Below are positions 1 to 9,370 of a stretch of DNA of 64,000 nt, piece by piece. The notes beneath the pieces were generated by a model, which was not told the origin of the DNA, made no database searches, and saw nothing but the letters and a program-made list of their open reading frames with translations. The translations under genes and the position numbers were made by a program. Source of the stretch: CAZYFH01 sp965249175 (GTDB lineage Bacteria; Acidobacteriota; Vicinamibacteria; Vicinamibacterales; UBA8438); contig OZ252227.1 of the NCBI GenBank assembly GCA_965249175.1, positions 5,890,001 through 5,954,000 on the forward strand, given 5' to 3'. Numbering within the stretch: position 1 is the stretch's first letter; each line of letters opens with the position of its first letter.

Positions 1-531
1 AAGGAATTCAACCTGGAATCCAAAGCGGACCCTCTGCCAAGGCCCGACGCGCGCACGTGGTACCAGGCGTGGAACTTCCTCGTCGCGGACCTGATGTACG
101 ACGCGCCCTTCCTGTCCCCACCGGCGCGCTTCATGACGTTCCTGTCCGAAGGGACACACACGAAGAAGGAGCGGCCCTGGGTCTTCGAGGCGATAGGCGA
201 GGACCAAAAGACGCGTCTCGTGGCGCGCGGCTCCCAGGGCCAGGGCTGGGAGCAATTCTCCTTCGACGTCACCGTGCTCTGGGGCTTCGATCCACGCGAG
301 ATTCAGACCAAGAACGTCGCCGTCTGGTACGCGAAGGATGACACGGCCGTCCCGCCGTCACACGGCGAGTGGCTCGCCGGCTACTTCGGCTCCAAGGAAG
401 GCGTGCGCACCAGCGTGCGCGCCGAGGACGTAGGGCTTGGCCACTTTACCTACTTCCCCTCTCTCGGGCCGGTGTATCAGACCGCGGAAGAGACGATGCC
501 CAAGACGCTGCTCGATCTGTGCGCCCAGTAG
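1..531 (+). CDS. Alpha/beta-hydrolase fold protein, C-terminal part
   Basis: The reading frame is open from the first base of the window and ends in TAG, so the N-terminus lies outside. The visible 176 residues look like the second half of an alpha/beta hydrolase. A strand followed by VWYAKDDTAVPPSHG would carry the acid residue of the triad, and GLGHFTYF near the end supplies the histidine. The nucleophile elbow is not in view. Such proteins hydrolyse esters or related bonds, and no substrate can be named. It converges on the minus-strand transglycosylase 48 bases downstream. Confidence 0.6.
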   Translation, partial: KEFNLESKADPLPRPDARTWYQAWNFLVADLMYDAPFLSPPARFMTFLSEGTHTKKERPWVFEAIGEDQKTRLVARGSQGQGWEQFSFDVTVLWGFDPREIQTKNVAVWYAKDDTAVPPSHGEWLAGYFGSKEGVRTSVRAEDVGLGHFTYFPSLGPVYQTAEETMPKTLLDLCAQ

Positions 532-578
532 CGAGATCTGCAGACCGATTGATCGTGCGCGCCGCGATTCGCCCGTCG

Positions 579-2117
579 TCAGGGCGCGCTTCCGTCGCGC
601 GCCGCCGCGAGCTCGCGCACGCCGCGGTCGAAGAGCTCGCGGACGCGTTCGCTGGTCCGGAATTCCTCGAGGATCGCCGCGCGACGGCTCGTGCGCAAGT
701 CCTGGATCACATAGGCGAGGGCGGTCGCCATGATCGTGCCCTCCTCCGTGCGTGTCTCCTCGAACCGTGTCCGGAATCCTCGCAGGGTGGGTCCGAACGA
801 CGCCTCGTGCCAACGCTCAAACGACGCGGGGAGCCTGATGAAGTCGTTGAGGACGGCGGCGTACGCCTCGCTGGGCGGCCGGTGCCAGAACGACACGTCC
901 GGGCCGAACTCGGCGACGTATCGAGGGAGATAGACGGCGGCGCGCGCCGGCACCCGCCTGACGAGCGCGGGATTGAACCGCTTCACTTCATCCCGTGACA
1001 GGCCGGTCCGCTCCGCGACCTCCGAGATGGGAAGCGCCCGCTCGGCGCGCATCGCGAAGATCTCGGTCTGCGGCAGCTCCGCGGTGAGCCGCGTGACGTT
1101 GTACGTGTTGCCGAAGACCATCTCGGCATAGAGCGCCGACCGACGGCCGTAGGTGCGAAAGAGCGCGCGATACCGCCGTATCGAGATGCCACGCAGCTCG
1201 CGGGCGAACTCCGACCCCAGCAGGTACTGCTCGCGTGGACCGATTCCACCCAGCCGCTTGCCGTTGATCACCACCCGCCCGACGTTGACCCCACCCGCGT
1301 GATGCTCCGACAACGCCGGCAGGAAGCTGCCGTACATGGTGGCGAGGATCGACAGATACGCCGCGCAATACGGGGCCTGCGTCGTCTGGTTGTAGCCCTC
1401 GATCACATACGGCGCGAGCCGCTTCAGGTAGTTCCAATTGCGCGGCAGCCATTGACAGAAGCCCAGCGCCCGGGCGCCCGAGCGCGCGCGGCCGTTGAGC
1501 CCCGATTCGACGATCGCCTGCGACAACCCGATCTCCGCGGGCACGCCAAAACGCTCGTAGATGCGACCCCACTGGCTCAGAAAGCTCCCGTAGCGCTCCG
1601 CGTGGGGCGATAGGAACCGTCCGCGCGTCGGGTTGTGCACGACCGGACCGACGACCGGCTCTAGCAGTTGCTCCAGCTCGTCCCGCCGATCCCGCAGACG
1701 CCGCGAAAGGCTCCGGTCGTCGAGCGTCCCGACCAGTGCAGGGTCTTCCCAGACGCCGTCGCGCGCCCAGTTGCCCCGGGTGGGAAACGTCGCCAGAAGG
1801 CGCCCGTCTTCCGCACTCCCGAAGACGATGCTGCCGTCCGGAATCGTGAAGATGTGCTGCCAGAACGGGAACGAAGGCCGAGCGACCCGGACCGCAGCCA
1901 GGTCGGCCTCCAGGCGCAGCCGGGTATTGTCGCGGAGCGACTGTTCGGCCGGCGAAACCACCGGCTCCGGCGGACGCGTCTGCGCGTGCGCCGGCACCCG
2001 CTGACCCGAGAGGGAGAGGCCGGCGGTCAGCGCGCCAATCGCCAACACGACCGGGAGCCGTCTCACGCTCTCCAGCCGAGCGGACCTTACGCGCGGACGA
2101 TCGACCCGCCAAGGCAT
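579..2117 (-). CDS. Secreted lytic transglycosylase, SLT/MltD-like
   Basis: The predicted 512-residue protein begins at the ATG at 2117; an open frame extends upstream, but only this start places the arginine-rich n-region and hydrophobic h-region (VVLAIGALTAG) at the N-terminus, ending near AHAQ at residue 46. Residues about 185-300 form an SLT transglycosylase domain. Its ERFGVPAEIGLSQAIVESGL stretch puts the expected catalytic glutamate at E204, followed by ALGFCQWLPRNW. Residues about 400-430 (LPISEVAERTGLSRDEVKRF) look like a degenerate LysM repeat, as in MltD. The family cleaves peptidoglycan glycan strands in the periplasm. The last 80 residues are charged and unassigned. Confidence 0.8.
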   Translation of the reverse strand: MPWRVDRPRVRSARLESVRRLPVVLAIGALTAGLSLSGQRVPAHAQTRPPEPVVSPAEQSLRDNTRLRLEADLAAVRVARPSFPFWQHIFTIPDGSIVFGSAEDGRLLATFPTRGNWARDGVWEDPALVGTLDDRSLSRRLRDRRDELEQLLEPVVGPVVHNPTRGRFLSPHAERYGSFLSQWGRIYERFGVPAEIGLSQAIVESGLNGRARSGARALGFCQWLPRNWNYLKRLAPYVIEGYNQTTQAPYCAAYLSILATMYGSFLPALSEHHAGGVNVGRVVINGKRLGGIGPREQYLLGSEFARELRGISIRRYRALFRTYGRRSALYAEMVFGNTYNVTRLTAELPQTEIFAMRAERALPISEVAERTGLSRDEVKRFNPALVRRVPARAAVYLPRYVAEFGPDVSFWHRPPSEAYAAVLNDFIRLPASFERWHEASFGPTLRGFRTRFEETRTEEGTIMATALAYVIQDLRTSRRAAILEEFRTSERVRELFDRGVRELAAARDGSAP

Positions 2118-2258
2118 CGCGAGATTATACGGGCTTGTGGGTGTCCGTGAGCACACCGAGCGCGAGCGCACGCCATCGGGGACTGGCTTCTGATCCCTTG
2201 CGTCCGGGCCATGCGGCGTCCTATTCTGGTGAGCGCCCGTGGTCGTGGTGCCACGGTC

Positions 2259-2268
2259 GGAGGCCTCC
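2259..2268 (+). promoter_or_regulatory. Ribosome binding site inside a perfect palindrome
   Basis: GGAGGCCTCC is a perfect 10-base palindrome ending four bases before the ATG at 2273. Its left half is a strong Shine-Dalgarno sequence. The palindrome can pair with itself between molecules but is too tight to fold as a hairpin with a loop, so a regulatory role is only a possibility. It does support the chosen start. Confidence 0.4.
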
Positions 2269-2272
2269 AACG

Positions 2273-3268
2273 ATGAAGAGAATCCTTTTTGTGACCGCCG
2301 TGAGCGCGCTTGTGGCCATGGCGTCGTTGCCGGCCGCCGCGCAGTCGACCGATGCCGCGACGCCGATGCGCACATCGGATGGGCAGCCGGACATCTCCGG
2401 CATTTTCACCTTCCGCACCCTGACCCCGATGCAGCGTCCACAGGCCCTGGAGGGGAAAGACACGCTGAGCACGGAGGAAGCGGCCGCCTTTGAAGCATCG
2501 GAGCGGACCCGCCTCAACCGCGATCTGTTCGATCCGGAGACTGGCGCGCGGAGTGCCGGATACCAGCCACGCGAGGAAGGCGGAGTGCTGTCGTACAACG
2601 AGTTCTGGTACGAGCGCGGCGTCGAGCTGACGTCGGACAAGCGAACGTCGCTCATCATCGACCCGCCCGATGGCCGGTTGCCGCCCCGGACCGAAGCCGG
2701 GCAACGGAGGGGCCGGGCACAAGCGGCGGACCGCGAGGCGCGCCGCTACGACTCGTACGAGAATCGCAGCCTGTTCGACCGCTGCGTCATGGGGTTCAAC
2801 TCGGGCCCGCCGATGACGTCCAGCGCCTACAACAACAACGTGCAGATCCTGCAGACACCGGGCTACGTGACGATCTTCAACGAAATGGTGCACAACGCGC
2901 GCATCATCCCGATGGACGGTCGTCCGCACGGCGCCCTCGTGCAGCTGGCTGGCGACTCCCGGGGGCACTGGGAGGGCCAGACACTGGTCGTCGAGACCAC
3001 GAGTTTCCGCGGTGGGCAAAGCGGCGGGACAGGCCCCAACATGCATCTCGTCGAGCGCTTCACGCGCCTGGACCCCGACACCGTCGCCTACGAGTTCACG
3101 GTCACGGATCCGACGGTGTATACGCGCCCCTACACCGTCTTGATGCCGTTTCGGCGGACGGATGGGCCACTCTTTGAGTACGCCTGTCACGAGGGGAACT
3201 ACGGCCTGACCGGTATTCTGGCTGGCGCGCGCCGTCTGGAAGCCGATGGTCGGGAGCTGCGCCGCTAA
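2273..3268 (+). CDS. Secreted protein of unknown function, first of a tandem pair
   Basis: The 331-residue product starts with a signal peptide (MKRILFVTAVSALVAMASLPAAAQ) and continues with the signature DGQPDISGIFTFRTLTP, seen almost unchanged in the next gene. Conserved blocks shared by the pair are SYNEFWYERG, ELTSDKRTSL, NSGPPM, YNNN, GDSRGHWEGQTLVVET and FEYACHEGNYGL. I recall similar secreted proteins in many Acidobacteriota as hypothetical proteins and know no assigned activity. Residues about 130-165 differ sharply from the paralogue and are rich in Arg and Ala, which may mean a local double frameshift or divergence. The start is fixed by GGAGG just upstream. Confidence 0.75.
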   Translation: MKRILFVTAVSALVAMASLPAAAQSTDAATPMRTSDGQPDISGIFTFRTLTPMQRPQALEGKDTLSTEEAAAFEASERTRLNRDLFDPETGARSAGYQPREEGGVLSYNEFWYERGVELTSDKRTSLIIDPPDGRLPPRTEAGQRRGRAQAADREARRYDSYENRSLFDRCVMGFNSGPPMTSSAYNNNVQILQTPGYVTIFNEMVHNARIIPMDGRPHGALVQLAGDSRGHWEGQTLVVETTSFRGGQSGGTGPNMHLVERFTRLDPDTVAYEFTVTDPTVYTRPYTVLMPFRRTDGPLFEYACHEGNYGLTGILAGARRLEADGRELRR

Positions 3269-3302
3269 ACGGGTGGCCTGGCACAAGTCCGGAGGTCCTG
3301 AG

Positions 3303-4301
3303 ATGCGCTATCGACTCCTCGCCGCGCCCGTCGCCGCACTGGCCCTTTCGCTTGCAGCGCCGCTGCCAGTCACCGCACAGTCGGGTGACGCTGCCACCGC
3401 GGTGCGCACACCGGACGGTCAGCCGGACATCTCCGGCATCTTCACGTTTCGCACCTTGACCCCGCTGCAGCGTCCCGACCGGCTGGAGGGAAGGGACACC
3501 TTGACCGCCGAGGAAGCCGCGGCGTTCGAGGCCACCGAGCGGACCCGGCTGAATCGTGACCTGTTCGACCCCATCGAAGGCGCGCCGAGCGCGGGGTATC
3601 AACCGAAGGCGGACGGCGGCGTACTCTCCTACAACGAGTTCTGGTACGAGCGCGGGATCGAGCTCACCAGTGACAAGCGGACGTCGCTGGTCGTCGATCC
3701 ACCGGACGGTCGCATTCCGTATACGCCCGAGTTCGCCGAGGCCAATCGGATTCGACGTCTCAACCTCCGGAACGGGTTCGCCGATCACTACACCGACCGG
3801 AGCCTGGGCGACCGGTGTCTGATGGGATCGAATTCGGGCCCGCCCATGCGACCGGGCTCTTACAACAACAACGTCCACATCTTTCAGACTCCCGGCTACG
3901 TCGCGCTGCTCAACGAGCACATTCACAACGTGCGCATCATCCCGATTGACGAACCACACAGTGACCTTCGCCAGTGGGTCGGCGACTCACGCGGCCACTG
4001 GGAAGGCGAAACGCTCGTTGTCGAAACGAAGAATTTCCTGCGCGAGACAAATTTCTCCGGGTCCTCGAAGGACACCTCGCTCGTCGAGCGCTTTCGTCGC
4101 GTCGACCCGGACACCGTGCTCTACGAGTTCACGATCGAGGATCCGAACAACTACACCCGGCCGTGGACGGTCATGATCCCGTTCCGACGCACCGATGGTG
4201 TCCTGTTCGAGTACGCCTGCCACGAGGGCAACTACGGCTTGACCGGTATCATGGCCGGCGCGCGTCGGAAGAACACGCAGGCCGTAACCGGATCGCGGTA
4301 G
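3303..4301 (+). CDS. Secreted protein of unknown function, second of a tandem pair
   Basis: This 332-residue protein is a close paralogue of the preceding gene, separated by 34 bases and led by GGAGG at 3291-3295. It has a cleavable signal peptide ending near PVTAQ, then the shared DGQPDISGIFTFRTLTP block. In the middle it reads PPDGRIPYTPEFAEANRI where the first copy is scrambled, so this copy probably shows the ancestral form. WEGETLVVETKNF and CHEGNYGLTG close the molecule. Beta-rich and presumably periplasmic, it has no recognised catalytic motif. The pair most simply arose by tandem duplication and is probably co-transcribed. Confidence 0.75.
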   Translation: MRYRLLAAPVAALALSLAAPLPVTAQSGDAATAVRTPDGQPDISGIFTFRTLTPLQRPDRLEGRDTLTAEEAAAFEATERTRLNRDLFDPIEGAPSAGYQPKADGGVLSYNEFWYERGIELTSDKRTSLVVDPPDGRIPYTPEFAEANRIRRLNLRNGFADHYTDRSLGDRCLMGSNSGPPMRPGSYNNNVHIFQTPGYVALLNEHIHNVRIIPIDEPHSDLRQWVGDSRGHWEGETLVVETKNFLRETNFSGSSKDTSLVERFRRVDPDTVLYEFTIEDPNNYTRPWTVMIPFRRTDGVLFEYACHEGNYGLTGIMAGARRKNTQAVTGSR

Positions 4302-4383
4302 CGCACATCCCACCCCATCGCGAGAAGGCCCACCACGCGCCGGTCGGTGGGTCGGGGCGGGCCCACACGCGATAGGTCAGTCC

Positions 4384-6285
4384 GTGTCCCCGCTGGACCT
4401 CTTCATCGTTGCCGCGTTCGTGATCTACGCGGTTGCGTCCGGCCTACGAAACCGGCGTGACGCGTCGAAGAACCTCGAAGAGTACTTTCTCGCCAACCGA
4501 AGTCTCCCTGGGTGGAAGGCTGGTCTCAGCATGGCCGCGACGCAGTTCGCCGCGGACACCCCGCTGCTCGTGACCGGCCTCGTCGCGACGGCCGGCATCT
4601 TCGCCCTCTGGCAGCTCTGGATCTACGCGCTCGCGTTTCTGCTGATGGGCTTCGTGCTGGCGCCGGGCGGGGGTGCTCACCGACGCCGAGCTGACCGAGG
4701 TCGGCTACGGAGGGACGGCGGCGACCGTGCTCCGCGGCGTCAAGGCCGTCTATTTCGGTACGATCTTCAACTGCGTCGTCCTCGCCTTCGTGTTCTTCGC
4801 GGCGGCGAAGATCGCGGAGCCCTTCCTGCTGTGGCACCTCTGGCTCCCTGACGGGGTCTTCCTGCCCCTGGTCGATCTCGTGCGGTGGATCGGGGTGCCA
4901 CTCACGATCGGGCCACCCGACGATGCGGCCGTGTGGATGCACACGGCCAGCAACTTCCTGTCCATCCTGTTGATTCTCTCGGTCGCGACGTTCTACTCGA
5001 CGACCGGTGGACTGCGGAGTGTGGTGGCCACGGACCTGGTGCAGATCGCCATCATGTTCGCCGGCACAGCCGCCTTCGCGATCATCGTGGTCCAGGCGGT
5101 TGGTGGCTTCGACGGGCTCTCGGCCCGACTCCATGACGCGTTTGGCGCGGGAGGTCCAGGCGGGATCCTCCCCGATCAGATTCTCGCCTTCACCCCGGAC
5201 CAGGCCCGCGATGCATCGGCCGCCATGATGTTGCTGTTCGCCGTGCAATGGCTCATTCAAGTCAATTCGGACGGCACCGGGTATCTGGCGCAACGGTCGA
5301 TGGCGTGCCGCAGCGACACGGACGCGAAGACCGCGGCTGTCGTGTTCACCTTCACCCAGGTCGTGCTGCGCAGCCTGCGCTGGATCCCGCTCGCGCTGGG
5401 CCTGCTCGTGCTGTTCCCACCCACGCCCGGTCTGGCGGAGGGTCTCCTGCAGGCCGATCGGGAGGCGACCTACGTGCGGGGGATGGCTGAGTTGTTGCCC
5501 CCGGGCGTCAAGGGCCTGATGGTCAGGGGGATGCTGGCGGCGCTTGCATCGACGGTGGACACCCACCTCAACTGGGGCGCGTCGTACTGGACCAACGACA
5601 TCTACAAGCGCTTCGTGTGCCAGCTCTGGCTCCGCCGGGAGCCGAGCGAGCGATCGCTCGTGCGCGTCGCGCGTCTCGCGAACGCGCTGCTCGTCGGTCT
5701 CGCCCTCGTCGTGATGACGCAGCTCACGTCGATCAACGATGCCTGCAAACCAGTCTGTTGCTCGGCGCCGGATTGGGCGTCGTGCTCATCCTGCGCTGGA
5801 TCTGGTGGCGGATGAACGCGTGGGCGGAGATCGCCGCCATCGTCGTGTCGATGGTGGTCGCGCCGGTGCTGATGGTGTCTGTCGGTGACGAGCAGCACGC
5901 CACGCGACTGCTTGTCGTTGCGGTGGTGTCGACGATCGCCGCGCTCGTGGCGATTGCGGTCGCCGGGCCCGAGGATCGCGACCAACTCGTGCGGTTCTAC
6001 CGGATGGTCCGACCGGTCGGGTTCTGGGGTCCCGTGGCGGCCGATGCTGGAGTCGTCGGCAATGAAGGGCCGCGCCGGCTAGGGAGGGCGCTGCCAGCGA
6101 CCGCAACGTGCGCGCTCTCGGTCTTCTGTCTCCTCGTTGGCATCGGTACCTGGATGACGCGCGGTGCGGGACCGACCTGGTTTCCGTCCGCGAGCCTCTG
6201 GAGCGCCGGGCTGGTGCTGGCAGGTGCGGTGCTCACACCGGTCTGGTTCCGCCTGGGGTACCGCGGACCGGCCGCCCGGAGATGA
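4384..6285 (+). pseudogene. Sodium:solute symporter (SSS family) with two frameshifts
   Basis: Three overlapping frames together spell one SSS-family transporter of about 630 residues with 13-15 expected membrane helices. Frame one runs from the GTG at 4384 through LANRSLPGWKAGLSMAATQF to GFVL. From 4658 the reading moves to another frame at WRRAGVLTDAELTEVGYGG, a hallmark SSS segment. The second shift is at 5744-5745: SINDA continues in the original frame as QTSLLLGAGLG and LRWIWWRMNAWAE, which a single missing G (TGG read as TG) explains. The C-terminal helices end at 6285. It may be a decayed gene or two sequencing indels. SSS proteins import sugars, amino acids or other solutes with Na+, and the substrate is unknown. 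Confidence 0.8.
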
Positions 6286-6323
6286 TCGGAGGGAGTACAG
6301 TAAGCACCCCGAGGAGTCATCCG

Positions 6324-6740
6324 ATGCCGAGAACACGCACGACAACCGAAGACAAGACCACGAAGGTCGCCGAGGGAATCGGCCGGGCGCTGGCGAAGGT
6401 CGTCAATCGCCTGGAGTCGCTCGACACCGAGCGGGACAAGGCCTACGCCCAGCTGCTCACGTTGCAGGCCCGCCTCAATACGCAGGTCGCACGGCTCGGC
6501 CGCACGATCGGGCAGAAGGCGCGCGCGGTCGCCAAGCGTCAAGCGCCCGGCCGACCGGTCGGCCGGGGCACGACGACCGCGCGGCCCGCCACTCGACATC
6601 CAGGCCGAGCGACGTCGCGTTCAAAGCCCGCGGTTCCAAAGCGCGGCCGTACGAAGAAGACCGTCACGTGCGGCATCTGCGGGACGGGTGGCCACAACGC
6701 TCGTGGTCATGCGAAGTGGCAGGCGTCCAAGAATCGCTGA
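6324..6740 (+). CDS. Small basic protein with coiled coil and zinc-knuckle-like end
   Basis: The 138-residue product starts at an ATG with GAGGAG seven bases upstream. Residues about 10-65 are a charged heptad-like helix (ALAKVVNRLESLDTERDKAY). Residues 70-115 are rich in Arg, Pro, Thr and Lys, as in nucleic-acid-binding tails. The end has CGICGTGGHNARGH, a C-x2-C-x4-H-x4-H arrangement resembling a zinc knuckle with His in place of the last Cys. I infer nucleic-acid binding but recognise no named family. It is a single gene between the broken symporter and a 255-base upstream region of the next gene. Confidence 0.6.
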   Translation: MPRTRTTTEDKTTKVAEGIGRALAKVVNRLESLDTERDKAYAQLLTLQARLNTQVARLGRTIGQKARAVAKRQAPGRPVGRGTTTARPATRHPGRATSRSKPAVPKRGRTKKTVTCGICGTGGHNARGHAKWQASKNR

Positions 6741-6833
6741 CGACGTCGAGAACCGCCGCGAACCCCGCGCGCCATCCGCTGCGCTCCTCGAAGCCGACAC
6801 CTCGGCCCGACAGCTGACGGTCCCATCCTGAAC

Positions 6834-6849
6834 CTAGGGTTTTCCCTAG
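6834..6849. promoter_or_regulatory. CTAGGG-TTTT-CCCTAG inverted repeat upstream of the Cache protein
   Basis: A six-base perfect inverted repeat with a four-T spacer lies in the 255-base non-coding gap, about 150 bases before the GTG at 6996. Its symmetry suggests a dimeric regulator's operator. It is too short and too far from the stop of the previous gene to be a convincing terminator. Nothing else in the gap is assigned. Confidence 0.35.
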
Positions 6850-6995
6850 TTCCCTCGCCGCACAGCCGCCAATAGCATGGGCATCCGAGAAGTCGGCGAT
6901 CAGAGATTGGTTGCTTTCCGCTACTTTGCGATGAGCGCTAACTTCCGCTCTTCCGACTCCAGTCTCGACGTGCGGATTGACTGAAGGAGGTCGCC

Positions 6996-8120
6996 GTGCA
7001 CTCTACGGCGCCTGTCTCAATCAGTGCCCCGCAAAGGAGGCGCGCCTTGGCATTTCGAATGCCGGTCTTCGACTTCAACTATCGTGTCCTGCTGTTCCTG
7101 CTGATCTTCAGCTTTCCGGCGCTCGGTCTCGGCAGCTTTGTCGTCGTGGGCATCGGCCAAGCGGAGCTGCGACAGGCCTTCGGCGGTCACCTGACGCAAA
7201 TCGCGGAGCGGACAGCAGCCGTCACCGACGCGTACGTCTTTCGCACGGTGGTCGACGTCGGTCGGCTCGCGACCGTCCCGGCGGTTCGAGACGTGGCGAC
7301 ATCCGCCTCGGCGGAGGTGCCCGAAGCCGAGCGGATCCTCGAGCTCGACTCCCAGTGGCGAGGGGTCGAAGGGACGCCCCCAGCCTTGTGGGCGCCGTTG
7401 GACAACGAGGCCTCCCGCTTCTTCCGCGAGGTGGTGAGCGACGATCCGATCTATCGGGAAATCCTCCTGGCCGATCGACACGGTCGCCTTGTCGCCGCGT
7501 CGGGCATATCGACCGACTATTTTCAGGGCGACGAGGCGTGGTGGCGAGATGTGACCGATACGGGTCAGCTGTCGATTGGCGACGTGGCCTTCGACGAGAG
7601 CGCCCGCGCGTTCGGGTTGGAAATGTCGACAGCGGTCCTTGGCGGGGATTCGGGCAGAGCGATCGTCGGTGTCATGAAAGCCCTCGTCGACGTCCGGGAG
7701 CTTCTCGCGGCCGTCAGCGGCGTGCCGCGGGAAGGGGGGGCGGAGGCGGCCCTCGTTCGTCGGAACGGGTCCATCGTGTTCAGCCGCCAAAGCGTCGACC
7801 CGGAGGCGACCTACTATGCGGCGGACCTGCTGCGCGAACACCTGTCGTCGTTCCGGCCAGGTGACCCGCAGGCGCAAGCCGCCTACAGGGCGCGCTCAAG
7901 CGATGGAACGGACCTGATGGTCGCTATCGCACAGACACAGCTTGCGGCGAGCTTCCCCAACCTGCCGTGGGTGGTCGCCGTCTCCGCCGCCGAAGCCACG
8001 CTGTTCGAACCGGTGCGGAACCAGGCCCGCAACCTCACGATTGTCCTGGCGCTCGTCGCGGCAATCGTCCTTGCCCTGGTCCTCTGGTTGTCGACTGGCG
8101 GGCGAGGTCCGGCGACGTGA
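6996..8120 (+). CDS. Stand-alone periplasmic sensor (Cache-like) anchored by two helices
   Basis: The 374-residue protein starts at a GTG preceded by a perfect AAGGAGG five bases away. A first membrane helix (about residues 29-55, LLFLLIFSFPALGLGSFVVV) is followed by some 285 exposed residues. Segments such as FFREVVSDDPIYREILLADRHGRLVAAS and YFQGDEAWWRDV are typical of double Cache ligand-binding domains. A second helix (IVLALVAAIVLALVLWL) ends the protein after only a few more residues. No HAMP, kinase, cyclase or chemoreceptor domain follows. It may work through a partner, or it may be a truncated receptor. Confidence 0.7.
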   Translation: MHSTAPVSISAPQRRRALAFRMPVFDFNYRVLLFLLIFSFPALGLGSFVVVGIGQAELRQAFGGHLTQIAERTAAVTDAYVFRTVVDVGRLATVPAVRDVATSASAEVPEAERILELDSQWRGVEGTPPALWAPLDNEASRFFREVVSDDPIYREILLADRHGRLVAASGISTDYFQGDEAWWRDVTDTGQLSIGDVAFDESARAFGLEMSTAVLGGDSGRAIVGVMKALVDVRELLAAVSGVPREGGAEAALVRRNGSIVFSRQSVDPEATYYAADLLREHLSSFRPGDPQAQAAYRARSSDGTDLMVAIAQTQLAASFPNLPWVVAVSAAEATLFEPVRNQARNLTIVLALVAAIVLALVLWLSTGGRGPAT

Positions 8121-8173
8121 CGCTCGCACGCCGGCGATCCGGCCGTTCGTTCCTCGTTGACAGGAGGCAGACG

Positions 8174-8677
8174 ATGAAGCGATTGGAGTCGCGGATGGTC
8201 GGGGTCCTACTCGTGCCCGCGCTCGCGCTCGGTGCCGCTACCTTCACTGCGGCTGCCGGGCAATCCGACGATGACCGCGATCCCGTCCTTGGCACGTGGA
8301 ATCTGGCCGTGGACAAGTCCATCTACGATCCCGGACCGGCGCCTCGCAGTCAGACGCGCGTCTACAAAACACACCCGGATGGCATCAAAGCGACGATCAC
8401 GACTATCGACCGTAGAGGCGAGTCGGCCACGGTGGAATACGTCGCCGACTACGACAGCATGGAGTATCCCCTCATTGGCGCGGCGCCAGGTCAGGGCGAC
8501 GCGTTGGCGCTCGTGCAACTCGATCCGCTCCTGCTGGAGGGCACCGTCACGCACGCCGGCCGGCCAATCGCCTACGCGCGGCGCGTCATCTCGCCGGACG
8601 GCCAGACGATGACCGTGACCATTCGCCAGGCTGAATCAGGGGGAATCAACGTGGCGGTGTTTGAGCGGGAGAAGTGA
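8174..8677 (+). CDS. Secreted lipocalin-like small protein
   Basis: The 167-residue product has a signal peptide ending near TAAAGQ and the opening LGTWNLAVDKSIYDPGPAPR. That matches a family of short beta-barrel-like secreted proteins I recall as common in Acidobacteriota. Its pattern is 'G-T-W-x-L-x-x-x-K-S', repeated YxADYD and RRVISPDGQTMTVT motifs and a C-terminal NVAVFERE. The biochemical role is unknown. GGAGG at 8163-8167 supports the start. It lies 53 bases after the Cache-type sensor on the same strand, so the two may share a transcript. Confidence 0.65.
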   Translation: MKRLESRMVGVLLVPALALGAATFTAAAGQSDDDRDPVLGTWNLAVDKSIYDPGPAPRSQTRVYKTHPDGIKATITTIDRRGESATVEYVADYDSMEYPLIGAAPGQGDALALVQLDPLLLEGTVTHAGRPIAYARRVISPDGQTMTVTIRQAESGGINVAVFEREK

Positions 8678-8804
8678 CGCGCAATGCGAGGAGCGCGCAC
8701 GGCGTGACGCACAGGGCACTCCGTGGCGCCCTGTCCGCCAACACACACGCGCGTCCTCGACTATCTAAACCTGGACCTCGCCGGTGACGATCGACCGTCT
8801 ACAC

Positions 8805-9362
8805 CTAGTTCGACGGAGCCTTTGCCCGCTTGAGTAGCCCGGCGCCGTCCGAGCTCATCTCGCCGTTGGCGTAGACGACGTAGCCTCTCTCGAACGTGTC
8901 CAGGTCCTTGATCTGGATCGTCCCTTCGTGCTGGTGCGCGTCGACGTCCGGATCGAAGTTCGTCCCACCGTGGAAGACGAACTTGAGCTCGCCCGGGGTG
9001 GCACTTGGCTCGAAGCGCATGACCGGGGCGTTCATGAGGGCGCAGTAGTGCGTCTGCAGCAGCTGATCGCCATCCATGTGGAAGACCGTGGTCATCTCGT
9101 TCGGCGTGCCCGCACCCGTCGTCTCGATGACCGCACTGCCGGCCGCTGCCACCTTATAGCTCGCGACCGGCGCGGTGGTGCCGTGCTCGGTACCCTGGTT
9201 GGCGTTGACCCAGTCGCCCGACAGCGTCTTCAGAAAGGTCATCGCCGATTCCGCATCGTGGATGACGCCTTCGGGGGCATCGGCCGTCTGGCCCACCGCC
9301 GTCCCCGGCGACAGCGCGAATGCCAACGCCAGGCTCGACACCACGAGAATCGTGTTTTTCAT
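8805..9362 (-). CDS. Secreted protein of unknown function
   Basis: The 185-residue product begins with a clear signal peptide (MKNTILVVSSLALAFALSPG), cleaved near AVGQ. The mature part opens with an alpha segment (SAMTFLKTLSGDW) and then alternating strands, including VIETTGAGTPNEMTTVFHMD, DQLLQTHYCALMNAP and LKFVFHGGTNFD. The shape suggests a lipocalin-like barrel, distantly like DUF1579 proteins, which is inference from pattern only. The single Cys in HYC could bind a metal or haem. AAGGAG is placed well for the ATG and is part of the tandem repeat described just upstream. Confidence 0.65.
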   Translation of the reverse strand: MKNTILVVSSLALAFALSPGTAVGQTADAPEGVIHDAESAMTFLKTLSGDWVNANQGTEHGTTAPVASYKVAAAGSAVIETTGAGTPNEMTTVFHMDGDQLLQTHYCALMNAPVMRFEPSATPGELKFVFHGGTNFDPDVDAHQHEGTIQIKDLDTFERGYVVYANGEMSSDGAGLLKRAKAPSN

Positions 9363-9370
9363 TTCTCTTG

